Shown piece by piece: positions 1-11,221 of a DNA stretch of 64,000 bases (position 1 is its first letter; each line of letters opens with the position of its first letter). The stretch spans positions 186,001 through 250,000 of the forward strand of contig OZ237776.1 in the NCBI GenBank assembly GCA_965178125.1, in the 5' to 3' direction. The translations under genes and the position numbers were made by a program. The stretch is from Bilabrum cf. latius (Eukaryota; Bigyra: Bicosoecida; Bigyra; Bicosoecida). The notes below the pieces were generated by a model that made no database searches, was not told the origin of the DNA, and was given only the letters and a program-made list of their open reading frames with translations.

Positions 1-1041
1 CGGCAACACTTCTTGAGGAGCAGCACTGCCACTAAGTTTGGTGAAAGGGTAATGATGAGCCTCGTCCTACAGCAATGTTGTTGCGACTTCACCCCTCGGC
101 AATTCAATACCACTGCTGCACTCAACTGCAAGCAGGTCGGATGACTATGGTGATTTTAGGTCTGAGAGGTCGTTGCTGGGCAACCAGACACAACCAGACT
201 CCCCAAAACTACCTATTGCATCTGTGTGCCTGCGGCATCGCTTTGAGTGTGCCATAGATCGTTTCAAAGCAATTCTGCTGGCCGATTGCGATCTACTGCG
301 TAGATTCGGCGCCGAGTTTGCGACTGAATCTCCGCAATCAATCGGTTCAAGGGATAACCAGCGCGACCCAGATACTGCGTTTGATTCTTGACGCGCGTTG
401 TTATTGTCCAAGTCGTGTGGGGAATGCCGTGGAAGATCCTATCTGGCGGCTGGCAGCTGCACTTGCTTGCTCGGTTTGTCGGGGGTTTTCTCCGGCTTTG
501 AACCATATGAAGGGATGTTTATAGCCCTACCAGTACCTAGAGCGACTTGCGGAGACGATGTAGATAAAACTCCCTACCCCTGATGTTGGGGACGGAATAC
601 AGTGCTACTGGGTTGCAGTGTCTCGCACCATTGTTGACTTGAACCCTCTCGGGTCCCGCCTCCAAAAATGACGTGGTTTCCAATGGTATAATCTCGCACT
701 GCCCAGTTGGAGTGGTCCGACGTAGCAGAGAGCACAACATCGCTAGCGACTCCTCCTCGATGATTTACTTGTTTCTCACTGGCAGGGCAGTCACTCGACG
801 CAGTTCCATGTCTACTCCCATTATTGGATTGTTGGCTACTATGTACCACGCAATAGACACGACGAACTGCGGTGTCGCCAATGAATTCGATTACAAATGA
901 AGATAGTGCAGATCCGGACAGCATACGTGTCCATTCAATTACATGGTTTCCAGTCGAAAGCATGCCCTTGCCGCCATTAAGAAACTTAAAACGAGACCGT
1001 GTTGTAGTAACTGACTATGCACCTTTCTAAAGCGGCCACAT
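1..1041 (-). CDS. Hypothetical protein, 3' end beyond the window
   Basis: I do not recognise this protein. The minus frame that starts at the ATG at 1041 stays free of TAA and TGA for 347 codons to the left edge of the window. It is crossed by TAG codons, among them 574-576, 439-441 and 145-147, so it appears only when UAG is read as Gln. Such a long open frame is unlikely by chance at this base composition. The N-terminal 100 residues are mixed in composition, with a short hydrophobic patch (FVIEFIGDTAVRRVYCVV). The rest is Ser-, Gln- and Arg-rich and looks disordered. No signal peptide or clear domain is visible. An upstream in-frame TAA lies near 1085, so the start is plausible, but a 5' exon is not excluded. 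Confidence 0.5.
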
Positions 1042-1375
1042 GAACAGGCAAGATAGCTGTCGTCGCGCCAACCGCACTAACAGTTAGCCAGGCGATTGCG
1101 CACTAGCGGGCAACTGCCGGCAATGACAAGATTCCAGTGACTAGTTTGCGAAATTGACCTTCCAGTGCTTTCAAATCCCAACACAATTCTTACTTTTTGG
1201 CCGATTGCAGCTTGATCTCCATGACGATCGGCGCCAGGGCCGGCTACTCGGCAGTATTCCGCCACCCGCGTCGCTACCCTTCGGCAGTGATGCCTCAGTG
1301 TCGGCTTCTGCAGCGTGATGCGCATGCACCCGTGCAGCAGATCGAAACGATGCATTGCGTTTATCATGCTCCCCG
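1042..1375. other. No supported gene
   Basis: I see only short overlapping frames here and no recognisable domain. It probably holds the 5' flank of the gene at 1-1041 and the 3' flank of the frame ending at 1376. Confidence 0.3.
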
Positions 1376-1720
1376 TCACCAGACTGCTGGCCTAGGCAAT
1401 TTCCCATTGTATGAGCCCTGTTTGTAAGGCTTGCCGCCACAGGGGTGTCTGGGTGCCACGCAGTGCGGAACTGGTGAGGCGCCGCGACACAGATCTAAGG
1501 CAGGAGGTGCGTACCGGACCATGCCAATGTGCTCGTTGGCTCGCAGAGACCGTATGAAATCATTTTTATTTCGCCGCCAATCAGCCTGCATGCACGCGTG
1601 ACTTAACTCGCGTCTTGCCGGCGCCAAGGATAACCACTGCTCGATGGCAACCACCGTCGATCCTGGCAACCACGCACACAGTTCACCGTAGACTTCACCG
1701 CACGGCGTAGAATGGAACAA
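1376..1720 (-). CDS. Uncharacterised 115-codon frame, possibly a 3' exon
   Basis: This minus frame runs directly after the TGA at 1721-1723, in the same phase as the upstream low-complexity gene, and ends in TGA at 1376. It has no good ATG at its start. Its composition is protein-like and unlike that of the Gly/Ser-rich gene before it, with stretches such as RRELSHACMQADWRRNK. It may be a C-terminal exon of that gene, joined by an intron that removes the TGA region; an acceptor such as GTTGCCAG near 1655 would fit. It may equally be chance. I do not recognise the product. Confidence 0.25.
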   Translation of the reverse strand: MFHSTPCGEVYGELCAWLPGSTVVAIEQWLSLAPARRELSHACMQADWRRNKNDFIRSLRANEHIGMVRYAPPALDLCRGASPVPHCVAPRHPCGGKPYKQGSYNGKLPRPAVW

Positions 1721-3001
1721 TCACTGCTGGTCGCCAACACCCCCGTCGATTTTTACTAGCACGTCAGCACGCACCCCGATGGCGCAAGCATCCACACCCC
1801 TGCCCCCCTCCCCTTCCTCATCTGCATCTTCTCCAGAGTCCTCGATTTCATCTCCAACCGTGGCACCACCACCACCACCACCATCATCATTCTCGCCACT
1901 ACTGCTGCTGCATACTCCCCGCACGCTGCCCTCTCCTTTGCTCTTCGTAGCCACAGTACCGTTCTCTAAGGCTGGGTGCTCTGATTCCATGATCTCCTCC
2001 CCCTCCCCCTCCCCCTGCCCATCCCCCGCACCCCCCTCGCTCGCAGACCCAAGGTCACCGTGCTCCGAAGCCATGTCGTGCTCCGACCCAGGACCACTAT
2101 CTCCGGGTCCCCCATCTGCCGCGCTCTGTGACGGCGGTCTTGTGCTGCTACCACCCCCTGTGTTTGAAGATTTTCCGTCGTCTGATCCTGACCCTGATCC
2201 TGACCCGGAGCCCTGCCCGTTGCTGCTGCTCGTGTCCCCTACGCGCTGCCCGCCGCTGCTGGACCCACCAGCGGACACCCTCCCAGCATCGCTGCCCCCA
2301 GACCCTGACCCCGACCCTGACCCTGACCCATTCCCGCCCTTGCTGCCCCCCGACCTGGTGCCAGACACGGTTGTCCCACCCTCCTACTCGGTATTTGGTG
2401 GGCTACTGCTGCCACCGCTGCCACCTCTTCTGGGCTCATCCTCCCCCCCCCCCCGTGCTAACCCTCTCTGTCGAGGGGTAGGAATGCCCGACACGCCGTC
2501 GACGACAGGCCCTGGTCCTGCACTGGGCCCAGTCGCCACATCGCCCGTATTTCCACTAGTGCCACCATGCGTGGAAACGCTCGTCTGCGGGGTTGAGCGT
2601 AACTGAGCGCCAGCAGCTCCTGAGGATCCCACCGCCGGACTTCCCGAATCCCCTTGCTTTACGAGGTCCAGACCCACAGTGCGTGTTGCAGACTGCAAAT
2701 GTCGCTTTTGCTTGTTTCTGTTGCGAAGTCTGCGTTTCTTTGCTTTTTTCCGGGCGGTCTTCTCGCGAAGTCTCGGCTCATTGCGTTCCGACGGATCGTC
2801 ATGAGCCGTCCAGCGCGTGATGGTGCGTTTATGCGGTTTCCTGGTAACAGCTGCACCCTAAACTTCAGATAGTGGCTCACTTTGCCCATCATTTGCCTGT
2901 GGTGCCGCTCCTAAAATGGGCGGCGAGGCTGCAGAGCTCAACTCTCCATCGCGAATTTGCGCGTTGCCAGCTCGATTTAATTTGGCTTCGTTCTTCAACA
3001 T
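1721..3001 (-). CDS. Low-complexity Gly/Ser- and acidic-rich hypothetical protein
   Basis: Read with UAG as Gln, the minus frame is continuous from the ATG at 3001 to TGA at 1721 (426 residues). In-frame TAGs lie near 2858 and at 2384-2386. The N-terminus is ordinary, followed by a strongly basic stretch (KTARKKAKKRRLRNRNK) that could bind nucleic acid or act as a nuclear signal. Then comes a long disordered tail of GS repeats and acidic runs. The opposite strand carries a long Pro-rich frame (1779-2606), which is the mirror of the GS repeats and is not listed. The start is uncertain: the frame is open further upstream without ATG, so a 5' exon may exist. Function unknown. Confidence 0.45.
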
Positions 3002-3559
3002 GCGGACTCTCTTATCTATGTTCCCCCTATCAACTGCAGAATTAGTGAAATCGAATACACTGGCGTGGAGTATAATTATAGTGCAGCGTACTAACAACCC
3101 AAAATGGCTGCAGCTCTCTGTGGTTCTGATTTTTTCATAAATCTCGCTTTTCTGGCCTAGTAGGTTTCCTTAGACTTGTTTTGGAAGCATTATTTTCACA
3201 TGTTGCCATAAAAAACAAAATCAACCAGTTGGTGCGCATTTCTTTTTATAAATAAAGGGCAGCAGCGAAGCAGATCTGAACAGCAATTCTCAGGAAGCCA
3301 TTCTAATTTTTTGCACCAACCTCATCGAAACTTACCTTGGTCGTGTACTTCAGCTACTATTTCTTCACTAGCATTGCCTTTGTACTCAGAATCGCAACAT
3401 TGCCCCATTCAAGTTGGAATAATAGCTATGATATGGTTTGGAGCGGCCAACATCGAGAACCTCGGCATTTCAACTGCGAGGACTGCCAGTGCCGATCCGG
3501 TCGAGAACCCCCGAAGAAACACCCAACGCGATATGCTGCACATCAAGGAATAGGGTCAT
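3002..3559. other. AT-richer intergenic stretch, no supported gene
   Basis: The base composition falls here compared with its neighbours, and several T/A-rich runs occur, for example around 3190-3260. This fits a promoter or spacer between minus-strand genes. No coding frame is convincing. Confidence 0.4.
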
Positions 3560-4531
3560 TCAAGCAGCAAACTCTAGGCCAAACTTCAAATCAAGTAACC
3601 TGTGCGGAAGCGAAATGGCTCTGGCAGGCTGTGCTGCACCAGCAGCGCCGTATACTCCGCCAGCTGGTCTTCTTCCGGTCGACTTGGTGCCCGCCTTGCA
3701 AATGGTGCCCGCAGGGCACAAGGTATGCGGATCCACCCATTTACCTTGTGATCTACATCTGGGCGGCTTCCGCGCTCCGGCTGCCCGCTCGATCGAGGAA
3801 TCGTCAGCACGGTGTCCCGAGAGGGAATCCACCGTGGACTGCGACACGGACCCCGACCCACTGCTGGAGGAAACAACCGCGCGCCCCTCTTCTAGTGCAG
3901 AACCTCCATGTAGATGGGGTCCCGTCGCCTCTATCCTATGCTTCGGCAACCGCATGGAGGTGCACCCGTTCCGACGCCCACTGGCCGTCTGCGCCTTGCG
4001 GCGCCACACAAGCACGGGCTCATTTTCCGGAAGGAATCCAGGCCGGGCCACAAGTCCAGCATGAATTTGAATTCCTCCATATCCGCTGCCACTGGGTAGC
4101 GGGCGGGGCGACGGCGACGGCGTCTCTTCCCGTGCTCCTCGACCGGCGCGATGCCAGGCGGCACGGTTCTTGGCCACTCCTTCTGCTTGCAATCCTGGCA
4201 TTCCGCTGCTGGGAGCAAATTGATCCATTGGTGAGCGGTGATGATTCCAGCCGCTATCCTCGAACCTGGGAGCAGATGGTTTCCACTCGACCGGCGTGGG
4301 AAGAACGAAATTCGCCCATCCCGTTGTCAGCGCGCTGTCACAGCTATCGCTCGATCCTGACCCACTGCCATCCCGACGATGCTGAGCCCACCTTGATGTA
4401 ATCCTTGGCTCGTGGAATTGCATCGCCTGATCCTACTAGGGTTCGATATGTCGCTCGGACGGAGACGGCTCATGTCGCCTTTCCAGTACATCACGGCCAT
4501 CATTGGGCTATACCGCAAGATCAGCATTCAT
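3560..4531 (-). CDS. Uncertain minus-strand coding region
   Basis: One minus frame is open from an ATG at 4531 to TGA at 3560 when UAG is Gln, crossing TAGs near 4436 and 4508. A second minus frame is also open from about 4329 to TGA at 3586, with UAG read through. Between 4230 and 3990 this second frame has the more natural composition (for example ADMEEFKFMLDLWPGLDSF and a CQDC pair). The locus is therefore probably coding on the minus strand, but exon structure and frame cannot be fixed by eye. An intron could join the two frames. The plus-strand frame at 3337-4401 looks like a shadow. No domain recognised. Confidence 0.3.
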
Positions 4532-6080
4532 CTGCTTTGTAAATTGTCAGGGTGCATCAAACTTAAAGAGCGTGGAAGTTGTATGGCGAATGTGAAGTAA
4601 TTCCCGTCGAATCCCGTCGAAAACGTCCTCACGATTGGCAGCTACCTACGTTGCCCAGCCTGCTCCTGGGACCGTTCACGGGCTGCAAACACATAAAGGG
4701 CGGAATAGAGAGTAGTTCGACGGAGCATGTACATAGGTTACGGCTGTGCTTGAGCACATGAGGCAACATGTCAGCGGTATGCGCAAGCTGCTTGCACCCG
4801 TACAATGGAAACAAGCCTGCAAAGCAACCCATGATCGGTGATTACCACAAAATTTATGATATAAATGATCGGTGCGCATCTTTGTGCAATCAGTAAGGTA
4901 CTCAAGTCGATTCCAGCGCGATGCGTTCCAGCTGCCAGAAAATATGTAACAATCCAAGGATAGGCCAAACAGTGCTTACATTCTACATTCATGGATGCAC
5001 ACACACCCATATAAGTCGTTTTAGGTAAATATTAATGTATAAAAGTGTTCAGCGACGCTCTTCGCTCCAAGCCTTGGGCGCGAACGGGGGTGTTCACAAC
5101 TTGCGACCAATAGCTTTGTAGCGTGTTGAACTTTCAGGAATAATCAAGAAGAAGACTACCGAATTGGGCCTACCACAATGGGACAGTTTCGACAGAAGGA
5201 TTTGCAAACTGGCTGATTCAAAGTGCCGTTTACTCGTTGGCGAGGCCCACAAGGTCTCTGAGATTGAGGTCGAGCGTTCGGCGCATTACCCGGTCGAGGT
5301 GCAGGCTCAGAGGCAACGCAGCGATGCGGAGGAAAGAGCGTGCGGCTAATGAGGCCAGGTTAGTGATGAGGAGCGGAAGCGGTGGCCAGGGGTGGGTGAG
5401 AGGTGGGTGCAGGGCGGAGTAGAGAGGGGCGACGGTTCACCAAGCGGGTGAGGGGGCAGATCTAGCGGAGCAGGAGATGATTGGTGGGGCCATCTGATTG
5501 GTACAACGAAGTGGAAGTGGGGGGGGGGGGGGGGGGGGGGCACAGGCTGGGCACATGGAGGTGCGGGCTTCTGGGTGACTCGGATCAGGCGATCGGATCA
5601 ACCGACCACATGCGGATGAGAAAGTTGGGAGATCAATATTAGACTTGAGCGGTAACTATCCGCGAGCTGTTCGAGTGCTGAGGACCAGTGCTCGCCAGGT
5701 TTTTAATGGGTGTGTGTGGGAGCAGTGTAGCGATCTCGAATCACGATGCACATGTCGAGTAGTGGTCAGGCCGGCTTGCCACCCCTGAAAGCTCCTCAAG
5801 TGGCGGTGATTCGGCAGAGAATGGGACTGGTGAGACTCCGTCTCGAAAATGCCGTCGCTTAGAGCAGTCGGATCTATTTCGTTTGATGCAGATCGCCGAA
5901 AGATCTTTGTCATTCGGTACAACAGGTGTTACACGTCCTCGGCGATGCCAAACTTGGTCGGCCACTGGCTCCAAATTTTAATTTTCTCGCACTCGCCGCA
6001 CGATTTAAGGGCAACAGCCGACGTCGGAATACGTTTACGAGCCTGGCGACTAGAATGCAACACTCTGTCGGATTTCATTC
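4532..6080. other. No supported gene; contains a homopolymer tract
   Basis: Only short frames are found, none convincing on either strand even with UAG as Gln. The stretch includes a 22-base G run at 5519-5540. The frame later used by the gene at 6081-8213 opens after a TAA at 6006-6008. Confidence 0.4.
5519..5540. repeat. 22-base poly-G tract
   Basis: An uninterrupted run of 22 G on the plus strand. Such tracts are unstable and prone to sequencing error, so its length and the frames crossing it should not be trusted. Confidence 0.9.
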
Positions 6081-8213
6081 GTGGATTGCCGCGAAAGCAC
6101 CTGCATACGTGACCCCTTGCCAATAGGAAATTCGAGCTGCTGCACCGCAGATGAGCCACTAACGGAGACATCGAGGGGGAAAACATCGGAATCAGAGCAA
6201 GTTCTGGCAATTGGAAAGTGGAAGCGTCACAGAGACAGCAGCAACACCGCTGCTATTGCTCCAAGAGACCGAGCAAACCCGAGCGTCGCACCAAAATGCG
6301 ATGCGCCCCGCACTTCAGACGATAACTTACCTCTACGCACCGCACCAAATAGACAATTACGAGCTGAGCGAGTAGTGCGCGAGGTAAGAAGCCTGCAGGA
6401 ACAGCCGCTGGTGCTCCATGAGCTCCGTGGCGCGGTGCACGGCGGTGCCATACCAATCGACATCACAACCGGCCTGCAAAGGCAGCCACACGCTACCAGC
6501 CGGGTGGCTGCTCCTGGAAATAGCCGCGATCATACTTCTAGTGGGACTGGTGGATCTGCCGATAGGAAGTTGGCTCACCTGCCCCTGCAACCATCAGAGC
6601 AGCCGCAGCCGCGTGATGCCAGCCGTGAGACGGCGGCGGGTAGCCTACCGAGTTCGATCGTATCTACGCCCACGGGCGATTCGAGCGGTCATGACGCTTC
6701 ATCTGGTGATGTTTCAGCCGACCTCGGCTCGATGCTTCGCAGGATGCGGGATGCGAGCCACAGCATCGCCGAAGCTCGCCTGTTTGGCACGGGCAGGGGC
6801 AAGGGCAGGGGCTCGCACCAACCCGCAATGCAGCCACTGGCGCTCACTGGCGAACTGCCTATGGGCTTTGACATCGAGGCCGAAAGTAGCATCGATTCCG
6901 ATGAACACAACAATGCGGTGGCATCAGGCTCAGGCACGAAAGTGCATGGACTGGGGCTAGCTGCGCGAGCCGCAGTTGGAATCAAGCAGGGAGGGGCACC
7001 CAGCTATCGGGGAGATCGGGAAATCAGCATTGACGGTGATGAAGCTGTGCAGCGCCATGCGGCCAAAGCCGGCAGTGCTAGCGGCAGCGCCTGCGTGAGC
7101 GCGACCGGAAGCATTCGGATTCGGATCCGTAGCCTAGTGGGCGGGAAGAAATGGGGTCTACAAGGCAGAAGCCGAGATGGGGGGAAGAGGAGGGGGCGAG
7201 GCAGTGGCAGAGGCAGTGGTAGGGGGAGGGGCAGAGGCGTATCGCTTGGTCACGTGCGGGGACCAATCGCAGCATCGCCCGGGGCTGGACCTGCTGGATT
7301 ATAGTCCTCGGTTGCTGACGCTGGCACTGGGGGTGCAATGGCTGCAACAGAGGGCGAGCTTCACCCCAACTATGCCATGCATCCAGCGAGTCGGAGCCAA
7401 GGAGCCCAAGACCAGGGGCAAGGACCCCAGGACCGGGGGCAAGGAGCACAGGACCAGGGGCAAGGACCACAGGACCAGGGGCAAGGTGACAGGCGACCGG
7501 AGGAGAGAGACGGGTAGTGGCGGCATCTACGTCTGGACGACAAGTTCTGCGGCTGTGTTGACGAAGATGAAGACGAGGAGGTTGTGATGGGAGACATATT
7601 CGGTGAACTGGGCTCGGCCGAATCAGATGAGGTCAATGCCATGCTGGACGACAGATTCCGTCGTCCAAGGCCAGGAAGAGTGCGTAAGGACAGGCAAGGC
7701 CGAGAAGAGGGCGGTCGCAGCATTGGAGGCGGACTGGTACCACCACTTCAAGTGAGCGCCCGTGGAAGCAACAGCAGCGGAGGCGTGTTTGGGGGTGACA
7801 GTCCAGGGCGTGCGGCCCGCGAGTTGAGCGAAGGCGCCGTGACCAGCCTAGAGAGGCTGGCAGTCAGGCTAAAAGCGTGGAAGACAGAGGCGGACAATGA
7901 GGAAGAGGAAGAAAGAGCGAAAGAGCGGTCCACGAGGCGGCGAGCGGCACGCAAGCTGCCATTAAGACCAAACAAAGAGTGGAGCACGCATGAACCAGAG
8001 GACAGGCACGTGGCGGCAGACGCGACTGGGCCTCCTGGCGGCAACCCCAGGGCCTCGTCCGTGCCGACAGTCGGGTAGGAAGAAAGGTAGGCGGAAGGGT
8101 AGCAAGCACCCCAGGAGGAGCCTCAGCGAGGCACTGGTGGCATGCCCAGCTAGCTGGAGGCTAGATGCACTTCATGGAGAATGCGAGAAGGAGAATGGGA
8201 TTCATCCAGCTGA
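6081..8213 (+). CDS. Hypothetical low-complexity protein sharing a motif with 9938-11221
   Basis: With UAG as Gln this plus frame runs to TGA at 8211-8213 (about 710 residues). It crosses TAG at 7302-7304, 7515-7517, 8076-8078 and several more near the end. There is no ATG near its 5' end (6081 is GTG), so an upstream exon is likely. Around residues 95-130 lies a short ordered segment with the pattern LRAER...QPLVLHELR...IPIDIT-G, which resembles one in the convergent gene at 9938-11221. The rest is disordered: GRGKGRGS-type RG runs, a QGQGPQD tandem repeat, an acidic DEDEDEE patch and a Glu/Arg-rich segment. RG and acidic stretches suggest an RNA- or chromatin-related role, but that is only a guess. 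Confidence 0.5.
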
Positions 8214-8356
8214 TGAATATGCCTTGAAGGTGCGGCAACAACTTCGTGCGCATCCAGGATTAACTAATTAAGAGCAGGGCTACGTAGCTATCCAGGCGGT
8301 GTCGCCCTTGCGCTGACTCTCTGCAATATTAGACAGCTAGTGTTTGTGCAGATCCC

Positions 8357-10015
8357 CTCACCTCCAATCTCCCCCAGTGCCCCCCTTCCTGTCCCACTCC
8401 CTCAGTGCCCGCACCCTCCTGGCCAAGTCATCCACCTCACCGCCCATCTCCCCCAGTGCCCCCCTCCCTGTCCCACTCCCTCAGTGCCCGCACCCTCCTG
8501 GCCAAGTCATCCACCTCACCGCCCATCTCCCCCAGTGCCCCCCTCCCTGTCCCACTCCCTCAGTGCCCGCACCCTCCTGGCCAAGTCATCCACCTCACCG
8601 CCCATCTCCCCCAGGGCCCCCCTCCCTGTCCCACTCCCTCAGTGCCCGCACCCTCCTGGCCAAGTCATCCACCTCACCGCCCATCTCCCCCAGTGCCCCC
8701 CTCCCTGTCCCACTCCCTCAGTGCCCGCACCCTCCTGGCCAAGTCATCCACCTCACCGCCCATCTCCCCCAGTGCCCCCCTTCCTGTCCCACTCCCTCAG
8801 TGCCCGCACCCTCCTGGCCAAGTCATCCACCTCACCGCCCATCTCCCCCAGTGCCCCCCTCCCTGTCCCACTCCCTCAGTGCCCGCACCCTCCTGGCCAA
8901 GTCATCCACCTCACCGCCCATCTCCCCCAGGGCCCCCCTCCCTGTCCCACTCCCTCAGTGCCCGCACCCTCCTGGCCAAGTCATCCACCTCACCGCCCAT
9001 CTCCCCCAGTGCCCCCCTCCCTGTCCCACTCCCTCAGTGCCCGCACCCTCCTGGCCAAGTCATCCACCTCACCGCCCATCTCCCCCAGTGCCCCCCTCCC
9101 TGTCCCACTCCCTCAGTGCCCGCACCCTCCTGGCCAAGTCATCCACCTCACCGCCCATCTCCCCCAGTACCCTCCTCCCTGTCCCACTCCCTCAGTGCCC
9201 GCACCCTCCTGGCCAAGTCATCCACCTCACCGCCCATCTCCCCCAGTGCCCCCCTCCCTGTCCCACTCCCTCAGTGCCCGCACCCTCCTGGCCAAGTCAT
9301 CCACCTCACCGCCCATCTCCCCCAGGGCCCACCTCCCTGTCCCACTCCCTCAGTGCCCGCGCCCTCCTGGCCAAGTCATCCACCTCACCGCCCATCTCCC
9401 CCAGGGCCCACCTCCCTGTCCCACTCCCTCAGTGCCCGCGCCCTCCTGGCCAAGTCATCCACCTTACCGCCCATCTCCCCCAGTGCCCCCCTCCCTGTCC
9501 CACTCCCTCAGTGCCCGCACCCTCCTGGCCAAGTCATCCACCTCACCGCCCATCTCCCCCAGTGCCCCCCTTCCTGTCCCACTCCCTCAGTGCCCGCACC
9601 CTCCTGGCCAAGTCATCCACCTCACCGCCCATCTCCCCCAGTGCCCACCTCCCTGTCCCACTCCCTCAGTGCCCGCACCCTCCTGGCCAAGTCATCCACC
9701 TCACCGCCCATCTCCCCCAGTGCCCCCCTCCCTGTCCCACTCCCTCAGTGCCCGCACCCTCCTGGCCAAGTCATCCACCTCACCGCCCATCTCCCCCAGG
9801 GCCCACCTCCCTGTCCCACTCCCTCAGTGCCCGCACCCTCCTGGCCAAGTCATCCACCTCACCGCCCATCTCCCCCAGTGCCCCCCTCCCTGTCCCACTC
9901 CCTCAGTGCCCGCACCCTCCTGGCCAAGTCATCCACCTTACCGCCCATCTCCCCCAGTGCCCCCCTCCCTGTCCCACTCCCTCAGTGCCCGCACCCTCCT
10001 GGCCAAGTCATCCAC
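8357..10015. repeat. Minisatellite: 79-bp unit, 21 tandem copies
   Basis: The word GTCATCCAC recurs exactly every 79 bp from 8427 to 10007, giving 20 intervals and about 21 units. Units differ by a few point changes only (for example CAGTGCC or CAGGGCC; CCTCACC or CCTTACC). Since 79 is not a multiple of three, all three plus frames stay open for over 600 codons, which gives spurious Pro-rich ORFs. The right-hand unit overlaps the 3' end of the minus gene at 9938-11221, where it reads as an ordinary helical segment (VDDLARRVRALREWDREGG). The array may have grown out of that coding sequence. Confidence 0.95.
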
Positions 10016-11221
10016 CTCACCACTCGACATCCTACGAGCCAGAGATCGGATTCTGTCCATGCTTGCCATGGCTGCCTATCTATTCGTTGCCTGTGCATTG
10101 GCGTGTGGCAAGCCATCGATGGGATCCCCATTGCGTGCTGCTGCTTGCCACCGTGCCGGTGTGCTGCCTGTTGTTCCTGTGCCGCTAGCTTCATGGCCAG
10201 GAGCAGCCTACTGAGCGAGTGCTTCTTCGTCGCTTGCTGAGTCACGCAGCATCTGCTCTAGTGCTTCCGGCGCTGCCGCGCTTGTGTATATATCGCGCAC
10301 TACCCGTCGAGGTCGGGCATGCTCGCCTTGCGAATCAGAAGAAGAGGAGCACGAAGCAAGTGCTCCACCGGCGCCGTCAGCCACCTGTGACTGCACCTGA
10401 CTCCCTCCAGCTGTTGCATCCGTGGAGGTAGCAGCAGTGGGACTCTATCTTGTGAACAATGTGGTTGTCTTAACCGCGGGTGTAGGTGCTTCGTAGCTGC
10501 CAGTGCCAGTGCCAGTGCCTGTCCCACTGGCAGTGCCCGTCCCAGTGCCCACTGCCCCTATGGCTCCACGAGCGCCACCGCCACCAGCGGTGGTGCTGCT
10601 GCGCGGCGTAGGCTGCACAACATGGTCGCGGCTGTTGTCGCTGCCCAGTGAAGGGGTAGGGCCGCGAAACTTCCCGCCGGTGCCAGCGGTTTCGGCGCTG
10701 CCTGACGGGCTGTCTGAATTCGTCGCAACCGTCGGTCGGGAGGATGCCGTCGTCTGGCCCATCGAGTATGCGATTCCGTCATCGTCTCGCTCTGAACTGG
10801 AAGCAATGACACCTCCAGTAATGTCTACCGGGACTTTCCCTCGTTGCATGAGCTGCCTAAATTCGTCAAGCACAATTGGCACGTCTCGCAACCGTGCAAA
10901 CTCGACAAGCAGAGCAAACGCTCTTTCCTCGCGCAAGAGTTTTATCGAGGAGTCCAGTCCATGGTTATTATCGTGTAAATTCTCAATTAACGGCTTATTT
11001 CGGCCACCCCGGCTTCCATTTGCGCTGTGCTCTGCCGTGGACAGCCCCGGGCCGACAGCGACTGCGCTACTGTGGCTCGCTACCTGCCCTTGCGCATTCA
11101 CGGTCAACGCCCCTTCTCCGGGCAGCGAGTCAGCGGTGGTTGATGCTTGACCTACGTCGTTTTGTTGACCTTTGTACACAGGCATAAATGGGCGCTGTGG
11201 CTGATCGCTAGTTGCAGTCAT
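9938..11221 (-). CDS. Hypothetical protein whose C-terminus runs into the minisatellite
   Basis: From the ATG at 11221 the minus frame continues, with UAG as Gln, through TAGs near 10445, 10208 and 10076. It ends at TAA 9938-9940 inside the second minisatellite unit (427 residues). Residues 75-120 carry an ordered segment with the pattern LREERAF...VPIVLDEFRQLM...VPVDITGG, which is like the one in the gene at 6081-8213. Then follow GTGTASGTGTG-type low complexity and a Ser/Gln/Ala-rich tail. The last residues are encoded by repeat unit one. The next unit always presents TGA or TAA in this phase, so the array itself supplies the stop. Function unknown. The frame is open upstream of 11221 without ATG. 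Confidence 0.5.

Noticed and set aside
1779-2606. 275-residue Pro/Ser-rich plus-strand ORF
   Set aside because: It is the reverse reading of Gly/Ser repeats in the minus-strand gene, which continues on both sides through TAG codons.
3337-4401. 354-residue plus-strand ORF
   Set aside because: Composition looks out of frame. Two minus-strand frames over the same stretch are more protein-like.
8357-10015. Tandem 79-bp units as a CRISPR array
   Set aside because: Units abut without unique spacers, and the region is eukaryotic.
8340-10240. Three overlapping 611-624-residue Pro-rich plus-strand ORFs
   Set aside because: They are the three frames of a 79-bp repeat that lacks stops on this strand. 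The unit length is not divisible by three, so every frame cycles through the same peptides.
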